Positions 1-9,298 of a stretch of 37,652 nucleotides of DNA are shown in pieces (position 1 is the stretch's first letter; each line of letters starts with the position of its first letter). Source of the DNA: Acidobacteriaceae bacterium (lineage in GTDB: Bacteria > Acidobacteriota > Terriglobia > Terriglobales > Acidobacteriaceae); NCBI GenBank assembly GCA_003140075.1, contig PLIO01000132.1, positions 974 through 38,625 on the forward strand, written 5' to 3'. Both the position numbers and the translations under genes were made by a program. The notes below the pieces were generated by a model that was not told the DNA's origin, did no database searches, and saw only the letters and a list, made by a program, of their open reading frames with translations.

Positions 1-1
1 G

Positions 2-1597
2 CAGATTCGTCTGGCGCAGGGATCCCTGATTGTGAACGTCCGGCACGTGGACGACGAAGATTCGTATGAAGTAGACACGCCAAACGTTGCCTTCGTAGTC
101 ATGCAGCCGGGGGACTACCGGATTGATGTGGATCCGGACGGCAATCGAACGGACGTGACGGTGTGGCGTGGGCGCGGCGAAGTCACTGGAGGAGGCTCTT
201 CTTATACGGTGGTGGCGAATCAGTACGCAACTTTCACCGGCAGCGATAGCCTGAACTACGACCTCGGCCAGATCCCAGACCAGGATGGACTTGACAGCTG
301 GGCGTCTGATCGCGACCAGGATGAAGAACGCTCGGATTCGGCAAATTATGTTTCGCGCGAGACGACCGGATACGAAGACCTGGACGAGTACGGCACTTGG
401 AGTTACGTGGCCGGCTACGGTCCCTGCTGGCGGCCCACAGGAGTTGCGTTGGGGTGGGCGCCGTATCGCTTTGGCCATTGGATTTGGGTTGGACCGTGGG
501 GTTGGACGTGGGTGGAAGATGAACCCTGGGGCTTTGCCCCATTCCACTACGGTCGCTGGGCGTTCGCCGGCAACGGCTGGGTTTGGGTTCCGGGACCGAG
601 CGTGGTGCGGCCGGTGTACGCTCCGGCCTTGGTGGCGTGGGTGGGTGGAGCTCCCGGCTTTCATTTTTCGGCGGGAGTGGGTGTGGGCTGGTTCCCGCTG
701 GCTCCGGGAGAAGTTTTTATTCCCGGGTATCGCGCAAGCCGCGTATATCGGAACCGGGTGAACATCACCAATACGGCGGTAAATGTCGCCAAAGTAACGA
801 ATGTCTACAACACACTAGCGATCAATCGGAACGTGGACAACATTGCATATGCAAACCGGAGTGTGAATGGTGGGGTGACCGTAGTCTCGCGCGACACGTT
901 CGTGAATGCGCAGCCCGTGGCACGGAACGTTATCTCGGTTCCGGCGCGGGAGCTCGCAGCCGCGCCGGTGTCGCGCGCGGTTGCGTTCGAGCCTGTCCAG
1001 AGCAGCGTGTTGGGTGCGGGCAGGCCTGCGACGAACCGGCCGCCGGTGGCGGTGACGAGCCGTCCAGTAGTTGCGCTGAGGACTCCGGCTGCCATGCCTC
1101 GTTCGTTCGAGCAGAGGCAGGTGCAGGCGGGCGGACACTTGAACCAGCAATCGTCGATGCAGCAGGCGCCACTGGTCCGGCAGGAAGCGCCGGGGCGGCC
1201 CGTACCCGTAGCGCGGCAGCCGCAATCGCAGGATGGCTTCCGTTCCTTTGGGCCACCGAACTCCGGCAGCAACCAGCCGAAAGCGCAACGGCGCGTGTGG
1301 GAAGAGCAAGGGACTCCTGAGCCCGAGCCAAGTACGCCGCCACAACCCGGGAACGGGAATGCGCAGCCTGCCGGCTCGCGCGCACCTCAGCAGGGCGCGC
1401 AGAACACTCAACAGTGGTCGCATCCGCTGGCCAAGGCGGTTGCTCCAGTACAGGAAAGAAATGAGCAACAGCAGAAGGAGCAGGAGCAGAAATTCAGCAA
1501 CTGGCAACAGCAAAGGCCCGCGTCCCCACCGCCGCAACGGCAGCCGTCGCCTCCACCGGCGCCGCAGCAGGGGAGTGCGCCGAAGAAGGGACACTGA
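2..1597 (+). CDS. FecR/DUF6600-type Trp-rich exported protein, 5'-truncated by window edge
   Basis: The frame is open from base 2 with no stop, so the true start lies left of the window; the GTG at 32 is internal. The first ~75 residues align by eye with the FecR-like part of the paralogue at 4736-6916 (both have a D-T-P-N-V-A core followed by a short beta-rich stretch). The middle (about bases 370-760) is dense in Trp, Gly and Tyr with repeated G-W-x-P-x-x-x-G-x-W patterns, typical of DUF6600-like proteins. The last ~200 residues are low-complexity Gln/Pro/Ala, probably disordered or wall-associated. A signal peptide is expected but lies off the window. The function is unknown; an envelope role is inferred. 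A strong terminator follows at 1682, so it is not co-transcribed with the kinase downstream. Confidence 0.8.
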   Translation, partial: QIRLAQGSLIVNVRHVDDEDSYEVDTPNVAFVVMQPGDYRIDVDPDGNRTDVTVWRGRGEVTGGGSSYTVVANQYATFTGSDSLNYDLGQIPDQDGLDSWASDRDQDEERSDSANYVSRETTGYEDLDEYGTWSYVAGYGPCWRPTGVALGWAPYRFGHWIWVGPWGWTWVEDEPWGFAPFHYGRWAFAGNGWVWVPGPSVVRPVYAPALVAWVGGAPGFHFSAGVGVGWFPLAPGEVFIPGYRASRVYRNRVNITNTAVNVAKVTNVYNTLAINRNVDNIAYANRSVNGGVTVVSRDTFVNAQPVARNVISVPARELAAAPVSRAVAFEPVQSSVLGAGRPATNRPPVAVTSRPVVALRTPAAMPRSFEQRQVQAGGHLNQQSSMQQAPLVRQEAPGRPVPVARQPQSQDGFRSFGPPNSGSNQPKAQRRVWEEQGTPEPEPSTPPQPGNGNAQPAGSRAPQQGAQNTQQWSHPLAKAVAPVQERNEQQQKEQEQKFSNWQQQRPASPPPQRQPSPPPAPQQGSAPKKGH

Positions 1598-1681
1598 CGC
1601 GACCCAGTCGCCTCCGGTTTGATGGTTTTTGCATCGAGTGCGAGTTATGGCACGCGGAAGGAAAGGTCAGGGGACTACTCT

Positions 1682-1730
1682 TGCGCCGGGGAAGCCAGGC
1701 AATCAGCCTGGTCCCGGCGCAGTTGTTTTT
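1682..1730 (+). terminator. Rho-independent terminator after the Trp-rich protein gene
   Basis: A perfect 9-bp outer stem (1682-1690 with 1713-1721) encloses a perfect 6-bp inner stem (1695-1700 with 1706-1711) and a 5-nt loop. It is followed by a T-rich tract ending in five Ts (1726-1730). It separates the first gene from the two-component genes that begin at 1771. Confidence 0.8.
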
Positions 1731-1770
1731 CGCGATCTGAGCATGATCGAATTGAGATGATCGAGCAGAT

Positions 1771-3066
1771 ATGAACGAACAGAATCGTCCCGCGATCAAC
1801 TGGATGGATGTTCTCTGGCTGCTGTTCTTGGCCGGACTGGCGGCGCTGCCGCCAGTCAGAGAGATCCATAAACAGCTCACACTGCTGGCGGTTGGGGTGG
1901 TGCAGTTCAGTGAAGGCTGGCTTCTGGCGCGCACTCCGCGGCGGGGCGCGTCCTATATCGTTCTACTCAAGATCGCTCTGGCAACCTTGCTCATCGATCA
2001 CACTGGAGAGATCGGAATCAACAGCAGCTACTATCCGATTTTTTACGTCCCGATCGTCACCGCGGCGGAATATTTCGGCGCATGGGGAACATTGTTGTGG
2101 ACCGCACTGGCCTCGGCCGCCTACTGCTCGTATCTTTATCCAGCGCTACAGGAATATGAGATCACGACCGAGAGCTATGGTCTGCTGGCCATCCGCATTC
2201 TCTTCTTTTTTCTTGCGGCGATGGTGGTGAACCGGTTCGTAGTAGAGAATCGGCGGCAGATCAAACGTTACCAGGAACTGGCTGAGACCCTGGCTGAAAC
2301 CAACCGCAAACTGGAGCAGGCACAGGAGGAAGCGAGGCGCTCGGAGCGGCTGGCGGCGCTGGGGCAAATGTCCGCCGGACTGGCGCACGAGATTCGCAAT
2401 CCGCTGGGCGTAATCAAGGGATCGGCGGAAATGCTGCAACAGAAGCTTGGCGAAGCGAATCCGCTGGCCAGCGAACTGGCGGGTTACATCTCGAGCGAGA
2501 CCAACCGCCTGAGTGCGCTGGTGACGCGGTTTCTGGACTTTGCCCGGCCGCTGCATGCGGAGTTGATTCCGCAAGAAATTACCGCCGTCCTGGATCGCGC
2601 GCTGCAAGACGTATCGTTGTCTTTAACCCGGAAGAATGGAGATGAGTTGGTGCGCGTGGAGCGACAGTACGAGCTGAACCTCCCGTTGGTGCCGTTGGAC
2701 GAGAGTCTCTGCGAGCAAGCGTTCGTGAATCTGATTCAGAATGCTTATGATGCCATGAGTGGCGGCGGAGTGCTGCAAGTGACGGCAGAGAGAGCAAACG
2801 ACGCCGATCACAGCGGAGTGGAAGTGCGAATCGAAGACACCGGGCCGGGAATTCCGGCGGAACTCCGGGAGCAGATTTTCAATCCGTTTGTGACGACCAA
2901 GAAAACGGGTGTGGGGCTGGGGCTGTCGATTGTCTCCAGGATTATTGACGGACATCACGGAACCATTCGCGTCGAGAGCGGGGGGCAAGCGAGCGGTCAG
3001 CCGGGGGCGCGCTTCATAGTCTTTTTTCCCGTGGTGCCTGAGCCTGTCACGGAGCCCGCATCCTAA
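1771..3066 (+). CDS. Membrane sensor histidine kinase, NtrB-like
   Basis: A 431-residue sensor kinase. Residues ~10-160 hold five or six hydrophobic segments with almost no periplasmic loop, so the signal is probably read in or at the membrane. A coiled-coil linker (~165-195) leads to the dimerisation/phosphoacceptor domain with H-E-I-R-N-P-L; the phosphorylated His is about residue 206. The ATPase domain shows the N box (N-L-I-Q-N-A-Y-D-A-M), G1 (D-T-G-P-G-I), the F box and G2 (G-V-G-L-G-L-S-I-V), so it should be active. The ATG at 1771 follows a terminator and precedes the first membrane segment. The NtrC-type regulator starts 60 bp downstream and is its probable partner. The signal is unknown. 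Confidence 0.92.
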   Translation: MNEQNRPAINWMDVLWLLFLAGLAALPPVREIHKQLTLLAVGVVQFSEGWLLARTPRRGASYIVLLKIALATLLIDHTGEIGINSSYYPIFYVPIVTAAEYFGAWGTLLWTALASAAYCSYLYPALQEYEITTESYGLLAIRILFFFLAAMVVNRFVVENRRQIKRYQELAETLAETNRKLEQAQEEARRSERLAALGQMSAGLAHEIRNPLGVIKGSAEMLQQKLGEANPLASELAGYISSETNRLSALVTRFLDFARPLHAELIPQEITAVLDRALQDVSLSLTRKNGDELVRVERQYELNLPLVPLDESLCEQAFVNLIQNAYDAMSGGGVLQVTAERANDADHSGVEVRIEDTGPGIPAELREQIFNPFVTTKKTGVGLGLSIVSRIIDGHHGTIRVESGGQASGQPGARFIVFFPVVPEPVTEPAS

Positions 3067-3126
3067 GACTATGGCGCCTAAATTACTAGCGTTCTTGCTT
3101 CACCGAGGTCGAGCGACTGCCAACCT

Positions 3127-4497
3127 ATGCCAACAATTCTGATTGTTGAAGACGAAGCAAAAATGCGCCGCCTGCTTGAGTTGAATCTCGGCGAGGACGG
3201 CTTCAGCACGCTTTCCGCCGGAGATGCAGAGGCCGGACTGAAGCTTCTGCGCGAGAACACGGTCGATCTTGTTGTGACCGATCTTAAGCTGCCTGCGATG
3301 AACGGTCTGGAGTTTCTACAGGCGGTCAAGCGGCAGAATGCGGCGCTGCCGGTGGTGGTGATGACGGCCTTTGGCACAGTAGAGACGGCGGTGGAAGCCA
3401 TGAAGGCCGGGGCCAGCGACTATGTGCTGAAACCATTTTCGCTGAGCGAGATGCGCATGGTGATCCGCAAGGAACTGGACGTCCGCGACCTGCGCGAAGA
3501 GAACCGGTCGCTGCGCGAGGCGCTGGGCAAGCGGTACGCCCATCCGAATGTGGTTGCGCGCAGCAAGAAGATGCAGGAAGTGCTGGCGACGGTGGAACGC
3601 GTGGCGCCTACAAACTCAACAGTGCTCTTAGGCGGGGAGAGCGGCGTAGGCAAAGACCTGATCGCGCGCGCGATTCACGAGAAATCGCGGCGGGCTTCGG
3701 GTCCCTTCATCAAGATCAATAGCTCTGCGATTCCGGAGAATCTTCTGGAGAGCGAACTGTTTGGCTATGAGAGAGGAGCCTTCACGGGCGCCAATGCGAG
3801 CAAGCCGGGAAAGTTCGAATTAGCAGACAAGGGGACGCTGTTCCTCGATGAGATCGGCGACGTGCCGCCCGCGACGCAGGTGAAACTGCTGCGCGTGCTG
3901 CAGGAGCGCGAGTTTGAGCGCCTGGGTGGCACGCGCACGGTGAAAGTGGATGTGCGGCTGATCGCGGCCACAAACCGCGACCTCCGCGAAGCGCTCGAGC
4001 AGGGGACGTTTCGCGAGGATCTTTACTATCGCTTGAACGTAGTGCCCATCGACATCGCGCCATTACGTGAGCGCAAGGAAGACATCCCCGACCTGGTCAG
4101 TCTTTTTATTTCGCGCTTTGCCGGAGATTCGGGCAAGCCGGTAAGAAGCATCACACCCGAAGCCATGCAGATTCTGGTGAACTATCACTGGCCGGGGAAT
4201 GTGCGCGAACTGCAGAACATCATCGAGCGGGCCTGCGCCCTGGCGAAGGGCACCGTGCTGGAGTCGGCGGATGTTCATCTGGATTTGCGTCCGGCGAAAA
4301 CCGCGAATGGAGCCGCCAACTTCCTTCCTGAAGGCATGACGCTGGAACACTGGGAGGACGAAATGATTCAGGAGGCGCTGCGGCGGGCGAATGGGAATAA
4401 GAGTCAGGCCGCGCGGTTGCTCGGGCTGTCGCGGAATGCGCTACGCTATCGGCTGTCGAAGATTGGGATTGCGGATGAGGGGGAGAAGGTCGATTAG
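3127..4497 (+). CDS. NtrC-family sigma-54-dependent response regulator
   Basis: A 456-residue activator with the full NtrC layout. The receiver (1-120) has acidic pocket E8-D9 and phosphoacceptor D52. The AAA+ domain (~140-370) has Walker A G-E-S-G-V-G-K-D, the sigma-54 contact loop G-A-F-T-G-A, Walker B (T-L-F-L-D-E-I-G-D) and an arginine-finger region. A Fis-type helix-turn-helix lies at the C-terminus (N-K-S-Q-A-A-R-L-L-G-L-S-R-N-A-L-R-Y-R-L). All key residues are present, so it should open sigma-54 promoters when phosphorylated by the kinase 60 bp upstream. The targets are unknown; the Trp-rich envelope gene 240 bp downstream is one candidate, by proximity only. Confidence 0.95.
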   Translation: MPTILIVEDEAKMRRLLELNLGEDGFSTLSAGDAEAGLKLLRENTVDLVVTDLKLPAMNGLEFLQAVKRQNAALPVVVMTAFGTVETAVEAMKAGASDYVLKPFSLSEMRMVIRKELDVRDLREENRSLREALGKRYAHPNVVARSKKMQEVLATVERVAPTNSTVLLGGESGVGKDLIARAIHEKSRRASGPFIKINSSAIPENLLESELFGYERGAFTGANASKPGKFELADKGTLFLDEIGDVPPATQVKLLRVLQEREFERLGGTRTVKVDVRLIAATNRDLREALEQGTFREDLYYRLNVVPIDIAPLRERKEDIPDLVSLFISRFAGDSGKPVRSITPEAMQILVNYHWPGNVRELQNIIERACALAKGTVLESADVHLDLRPAKTANGAANFLPEGMTLEHWEDEMIQEALRRANGNKSQAARLLGLSRNALRYRLSKIGIADEGEKVD

Positions 4498-4735
4498 GTA
4501 CGACGAAGGTTCCGCGCTGGCCGAAAACCACCACCATGGCTGAGGGTGGCCACCAGCTTCTGGCCCGTGAGCTTCCGCTCGATGGAGCTATTCGCGTTCT
4601 TTATTGAAAACACAAGAGTTATTCAGTTCACAAGTGCCTCGACTTTGGTACGGAAGCTGCTATTCATCGGTGGGGCATCAAATGTTTGTAGGATTCGGGT
4701 TGCGATATATGGAGCAGATTTCGAAGAGGTGGTTT

Positions 4736-6916
4736 ATGAAGAACGGATTCATGGCAAGTGTCGCAGTCTTAGCTCTGGCGCTGGCAGGCGCATTCTCGCT
4801 CACCGTCAAAGCCCAGACTACCGAGCCCGGTCCGGGACCGACTGAGCAACCAAATGCGCCGATGGAAATCGGACAACCGCAAGCCTCGCAGCCTGGTCCG
4901 CCGCCCCAGCCTGGACAACCACCTCAACCTGGGCAGCCCCAAGCCGGTCCGCCTCCCCAACTCGGAGAAGAAGCTCAGCCCGGCGGACCATCCGGGGAAG
5001 GCCCGGCAAAGACCAACCAAGGTGTGGGCCGCGTCAGCATGATTCATGGCGACGTCTCGACGCAGCGCGGGGATTCCGGCACGTGGTCTGCGGCAATCCT
5101 GAATCAGCCCGTGGTCAACGGCGATAAAGTTTCCACTGGAGCGGGCGGGCGAGCGGAGGTACAACTCGACTACGCCAACATTCTTCGCTTGGGATCGAAT
5201 GCCCAAGCCAACATCGCGAACTTCACGCAGAAGTACATTCAAATTCAAGTCGGACAGGGCTTGGCCAATTACTCCGTCTTTGGTGAAAGTGAAGCTGAGC
5301 CGGAGATCGACACGCCCAACGTCGCGTTGCATCCGGCGCACAAAGATGGCGTATTCCGCATTGAAGTGCGGCCCGATGGGGACAGCATCGTCATCGCCCG
5401 CAAGGGCGAGGCGCAGATCTCGACCCCGCAGGGCATCGCCGAGATTAAGCAAGGGGAGATGGCGACGGTACGCGGCTCCGGCGCCGATGCCAAGTACAAA
5501 ATCAGCGCGGCTCCTGACCGCGACGATTGGGACCGCTGGAATGGCGATCGTGACCGCATGATTCACGAAGCGGCGGCGTGGCATCACACCAACAAGTATT
5601 ACGTTGGATCGGAAGACCTGGATGCCAATGGGACATGGGAGGACGCGCCGGACTACGGCCAGGTCTGGGTGCCGAATGAGCCGGATGGCTGGGCTCCCTA
5701 TCGCGACGGCAACTGGACGTATGAGCCTTACTACGGTTGGACCTGGGTTGGCTATGAGCCTTGGGGCTGGGCGCCATATCACTACGGACGCTGGATGTCG
5801 TACGGCGGCGCGTGGGCGTGGTGGCCGGGACCGGTGTGGGGCCCTGGATTCTACCGTCCTTTCTGGGCGCCGGCGTATGTGTCGTTCTTCGGCTTCGGAG
5901 GTGGGTGGGGCTTTGGTTTCGGATGGGGCGGATGGGGCGGCTTCGGTTGGCTGCCTATCGGTCCTGGTGACCGTTTCTTCCCGTGGTGGGGCGGATACGG
6001 TGGGCGCTTCGGCGTGGTCGGCTTCAACCGATTTGGCGAGATCAACCGCTTTGGCGGGATCGCGCCGCTGCGCGCTGGCACGCAGTTCTCCAACCTCGCG
6101 CACATCAACGATGCTCACATTGCGGGTGGGGTCTCGACCGTGAGTGCGGGCAAATTCGGAGCGGGCCGAACCACGGCGGTGGCAGCTACTCATGAACAGT
6201 TGAGTAGCGCTCACATGATGACTGGCAACCTGCCCGTCGTGCCCTCGCGCGCCAGCTTATCGGCCAGCGGGCGGGCTGCGGCTCCTTCGACGATTCACAA
6301 TACCGGATCCCAGCATTTTGCCGGGACGCAGAGCGCATCGCATCCGGAATCGTTCCAGCAGCAAACGGCGCATCTGCAGCAGTCGATGCAGCAGAGCCAC
6401 TTCTCGCCGGTAACGGCTGGAGCGCGTTCCACCGGTCCGGGCTCTTCGGAATCTCGCGGCTCGTCGGCCGCTGGAAGGTCGAGTCCGAGCATGTCCGGGT
6501 CAGGCAGGGAAGCGAATAATTCCGCAAGCGGTGCGGAGTCGGCGTCGTCCAGTCGCGGCGAACCGAACCGGAGTGAGTGGAAGACGTTTACCCCGCCTTC
6601 GCACACTACGGACTCGGCGAGTCGCAGTGGGAGTGGCGCCGAGGCTTCGGGCCGGGGCGAGAGCGGCAGCTACTGGAACCGTACTGCCTCAAGCTCGACC
6701 TCCTCGCGTGAAGGTTCCACTAGCTCCGGGCGCAGCGGTTATTCCCGTCCGCAACTGAATATGAGACAGCCCATCGCGCAGCCGCGGTCTTCTGGAAGCT
6801 ATGGCGGCTACCACGGCGGCTACAGCGGAGGCGCAACCCACAGCGCACCGAGTTCCGGCGGCGGCAGTCATCCCTCGGGTGGAAGCGGCCATTCCGGCGG
6901 CGGAGGCCACCACTAA
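4736..6916 (+). CDS. FecR/DUF6600-type Trp- and Gly-rich exported protein
   Basis: About 726 residues. I chose the ATG at 4736 because GAGG sits 6 nt upstream and the product begins with a clean signal peptide (M-K-N-G-F-M then a hydrophobic run ending near V-K-A-Q); upstream codons to 4604 look non-coding. A Pro/Gln-rich linker (~30-90) is followed by a FecR-like beta domain (~95-260). Next comes a Trp/Gly/Tyr-rich block (~290-450) with repeated W-x-P-Y-x-x-G-x-W motifs, and then a Ser/Gly/His-rich tail of ~250 residues ending in Gly-Gly-His-His. It is paralogous to the gene at the left edge. An exported, envelope-associated role is inferred; no catalytic motif is seen. A terminator follows at 6965. 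Confidence 0.88.
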   Translation: MKNGFMASVAVLALALAGAFSLTVKAQTTEPGPGPTEQPNAPMEIGQPQASQPGPPPQPGQPPQPGQPQAGPPPQLGEEAQPGGPSGEGPAKTNQGVGRVSMIHGDVSTQRGDSGTWSAAILNQPVVNGDKVSTGAGGRAEVQLDYANILRLGSNAQANIANFTQKYIQIQVGQGLANYSVFGESEAEPEIDTPNVALHPAHKDGVFRIEVRPDGDSIVIARKGEAQISTPQGIAEIKQGEMATVRGSGADAKYKISAAPDRDDWDRWNGDRDRMIHEAAAWHHTNKYYVGSEDLDANGTWEDAPDYGQVWVPNEPDGWAPYRDGNWTYEPYYGWTWVGYEPWGWAPYHYGRWMSYGGAWAWWPGPVWGPGFYRPFWAPAYVSFFGFGGGWGFGFGWGGWGGFGWLPIGPGDRFFPWWGGYGGRFGVVGFNRFGEINRFGGIAPLRAGTQFSNLAHINDAHIAGGVSTVSAGKFGAGRTTAVAATHEQLSSAHMMTGNLPVVPSRASLSASGRAAAPSTIHNTGSQHFAGTQSASHPESFQQQTAHLQQSMQQSHFSPVTAGARSTGPGSSESRGSSAAGRSSPSMSGSGREANNSASGAESASSSRGEPNRSEWKTFTPPSHTTDSASRSGSGAEASGRGESGSYWNRTASSSTSSREGSTSSGRSGYSRPQLNMRQPIAQPRSSGSYGGYHGGYSGGATHSAPSSGGGSHPSGGSGHSGGGGHH

Positions 6917-6964
6917 TCTGGGAGACGTTGTTGATGTACACGAAGTGAAGGTCAGAGGCGAGAG

Positions 6965-6993
6965 GGGCGTGCCAATCGGCGCGCCCTTCTTTT
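6965..6993 (+). terminator. Rho-independent terminator after the Trp-rich protein gene
   Basis: Arms 6965-6973 and 6978-6986 form a 9-bp stem with one G-U pair and a 4-nt loop. A T-rich run follows (TTCTTTT). It lies 48 bp after the stop codon of the upstream gene. Confidence 0.75.
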
Positions 6994-7104
6994 ATGCGAT
7001 TGCCAGCAAGATTTCTCCGGCGAGCCCTATTGATTCCTGCTCGAAAATAAATTTTCGGCAAGGGCGACCGGACGGGGTTGGCTGGGGTCGGCTCCGAGCC
7101 GGGA

Positions 7105-7235
7105 TCGTCGATACCCCCTCCCCCCCCTTTTTTGTAAAATCTCTGGAATCATCATGTTAGCGCGGTCGTTCCCCGCAAAATACGGTTTTCAAAGAACTTA
7201 GGTATCAAAATACGTGAAACAAAGGACTTCGGGGC
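7105..7235 (+). repeat. Intergenic C-tract element with 30-bp-period degenerate repeats
   Basis: This is the core of the 457-bp gene-free stretch 6917-7373. A pyrimidine run at 7114-7133 (five C, T, eight C, six T) precedes an A/T-rich segment. There AAAATACG occurs at 7177 and 7207, and CAAAGAACTT at 7190 is matched by CAAAGGACTT at 7220, both exactly 30 bp apart. A more degenerate AAAATC unit begins near 7136. It is non-coding in all frames examined. It resembles a dispersed intergenic repeat, but other genomic copies cannot be seen here. The rest of the gap, 7236-7373, shows no convincing gene. Confidence 0.55.
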
Positions 7236-7373
7236 GCGACGAGCTGGCTTGTGCCAACCGTCACGGCCTCGACCATGATTGCGCAACTGGCGGGCTGTGG
7301 ACAAGGTCGGATGTCACAATGGCCCTGTGGAAATTGTAGGGACGGTTGTAGGGCTGCCCATAGTCACCGTTCC

Positions 7374-9075
7374 TTACCCCCCAGTCTCGGCACCTGGGAA
7401 AAGAGTCTTTGCCACGCTCCGGAAATATGCGTGAGTTGCATCCGCGAAGGGCTTGCATTCGCGCTCACCGATCCGATCGATGATGGGGTTGTCGAGCTGC
7501 CAAAAGCTTGAAAGCATACCCTTATCGTTTCTGTATCGCTCATCGAGCAGATCTGCAAAGCTCGCCTCTCGCAGGTATCCGCATATCATTTCGAGATCCT
7601 GAGCTGAGAGAATGTGGGGCGGCGTCACCGTCACCGATACCGACTTGCGATTGAACAGGTCTCGGAATCTCGACGCCAAATATCCGTTTATGACCAGAGC
7701 CGCCCCGATATCGTCGCGCGTCACAAGTACCGGGAACGCTTTGTTAATTTTGGAGGTGTCCAGCCCCTGAATCGCACGCGGACGCTTGCGGTCGAATACC
7801 TCTGCAACCCTGGCGGCGAGTTGGCCTATGCCCTTTCCGGCCTCCCGATTTTGGACAAACTTGGTCTCGATTTCATCACGCAGCTTGGCGGGGTCGGTCC
7901 CGTACTTCGCATCCGCGGTGAAAGTTGCGCCCTTTGACTCTGTAAAGAGCAGGGAATCTCGGCACACGAGGAGAGCGTCACACACCTCGTCGCCTGTGTC
8001 GGAGAATTCTGGGTTGGGGTAAATATGGTTCAGTGATTCGTCGGAGGACTCGGCGATCAGCCAGTTTACATATGCCTCGAATGCCAGTCCCCAATCCTGA
8101 TGAAATCGTAACCGCTCTTTCTTGGGGAGAGCCTCGTTGACACTCCAAAACACCCCGCTTTCTCCCTTTTCTGCTAGGTAGAGGGAGTCGATGAGAAAGT
8201 AGACTTGATTCTGCCGGAGTATTGGCTTGCTTCTGAAGCAGGTGAAGTCACTCGTGGCGGTCTGTCGCTGGCTGAGCGACTTCGTGAAGTCCTCCGGCGT
8301 CGCTGAGATTTCAGCAAAGGAAGCTGGCTAGGACCGCTGGAGAAACCGGAGTGGTCCTGTACCATCGTTCGGAGAGAACGAAGGTGCCAGGGTCTGCCTG
8401 ATACTTCTTGAGGTCGAGGTCAGAGTATCGACACAACGTTGCTAGGCACAGTGCAAAATACTCATCGAGGGCGACTCCCGTTCTTTTCTCGAAGATCTTC
8501 CGAATTTCTGTGCCAGCTTTCGGGAAGAACCGCTCAACCATCAGGCGGCTCCTCACAATTTTGTTTATCGCCTTGAAGTCCCCGCTCGCCTCTCCTATCG
8601 GGATCAACTCCGACATCACGTTGATCATCTGATCCGGGTTGAGCAGTGTCGGCCCGTCGTGTGTCAACCCCTTGGGCAGGAGATCGTTCGCCATCAGCAG
8701 GACCCGTCCCATCTCGCCGCTGTGAGGGGGAACTGAGGGGTCTTTGCCGCCGCGTTCCGGGCACACGATGATTGCCTGCTTGGACACGAACAAAAGCTGC
8801 CGCCGGTGGTAGACGCTGCGATGATTTTCGGGGTTCCTGCCCTCAGCGATGATCCGCTCGGCGAATTGCGGGGCAAAGGAGTTTCTTACAAGCTCTTCAT
8901 GGGCCTCGGCGCGGTAGTGTCCCTGCCAGTCGGTTACGGCGGAATTCATCACGCCGCAGAGGTAGACGACCGCCGGACCATTAAATTGCGAGAGCTCTGC
9001 GCGAAACTGGTCAAAGCTCGCACGCGTGCCCCCGTTGAAATCGGCGAACGAAAAGTAGGTGCTGAACTTCGGCAT
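7374..9075 (-). pseudogene. Frameshifted PD-(D/E)XK nuclease-like protein gene of unknown function
   Basis: Two reading frames form one apparent gene. The first runs from the ATG at 9075 and stops at TGA 8313-8311. The second, +1 relative to it, is open from about 8327 to the TAA at 7376-7374. Its first 58 codons read as good protein (for example F-A-E-I-S-A-T-P-E-D-F) but contain no ATG, GTG or TTG before the GTG at 8153. One extra base near 8316-8325 would join the frames into ~567 residues. The C-terminal half has a D-x12-E-S-K pattern (C-D-A-L-L-V ... F-T-E-S-K-G), as in PD-(D/E)XK nuclease folds; the N-terminal half is not recognised. It could be a real loss-of-function mutation, a sequencing error or programmed frameshifting. 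It has no clear operon partner and lies between repeat elements. Confidence 0.7.
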
Positions 9076-9208
9076 GGCGTCTCAGGGTGTCGTGGGTGTC
9101 CCTCGATAAGACCGAGGGCCGCCCGCGAATTATGATAAGTCAGATTCGCTGGGCTTGGCGCCACAGTAAGAATGCCTCTGCCACTCTAGTACTGCCAGCG
9201 CAATAAGG

Positions 9209-9262
9209 ATCCTTCGACTCCATTTGTCACGCGCTTCGCGCGCGCCAAATTCCGCTCAGGAT
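9209..9262 (-). repeat. Small palindromic intergenic repeat, TGTCATCC-type
   Basis: Nested inverted repeats: ATCCT (9209-9213) with AGGAT (9258-9262), ATTTG (9222-9226) with CAAAT (9246-9250), and CGCGC (9230-9234) with GCGCG (9238-9242) around a 3-nt loop. On the minus strand it reads TGTCATCCTGAGCG and later GTCGAAGGATCC. The element at 25789-25888 starts similarly on the plus strand. Just beyond it, the hexamer AACTGC recurs three times in 9274-9293. The surrounding gap 9076-9298 has no gene. Confidence 0.6.
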
Positions 9263-9298
9263 GACAGTGCCGCTAACTGCCAACTGCTAACTGCCGGC

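Noticed and set aside
4604..4735. N-terminal extension of the second Trp-rich protein
   Set aside because: The extra 44 codons lack coding character, while the ATG at 4736 has a ribosome site and a signal peptide.
4769..6214. A 481-codon open frame on the minus strand across the Trp-rich gene
   Set aside because: It runs antisense to a well-supported gene; GC-rich coding DNA often leaves the opposite frame open, and the product is Arg/Pro/Ala-rich without domain features.
7251..7511. An 86-codon plus-strand frame in the gap before the nuclease-like gene
   Set aside because: No ribosome site, Cys/Arg-rich random-looking product and overlap with the 3' end of the minus-strand gene.
9270..9296. 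Short AACTGC repeats as a CRISPR-like array
   Set aside because: Only three hexamers within ~20 bp, no spacers of constant length and no cas genes.
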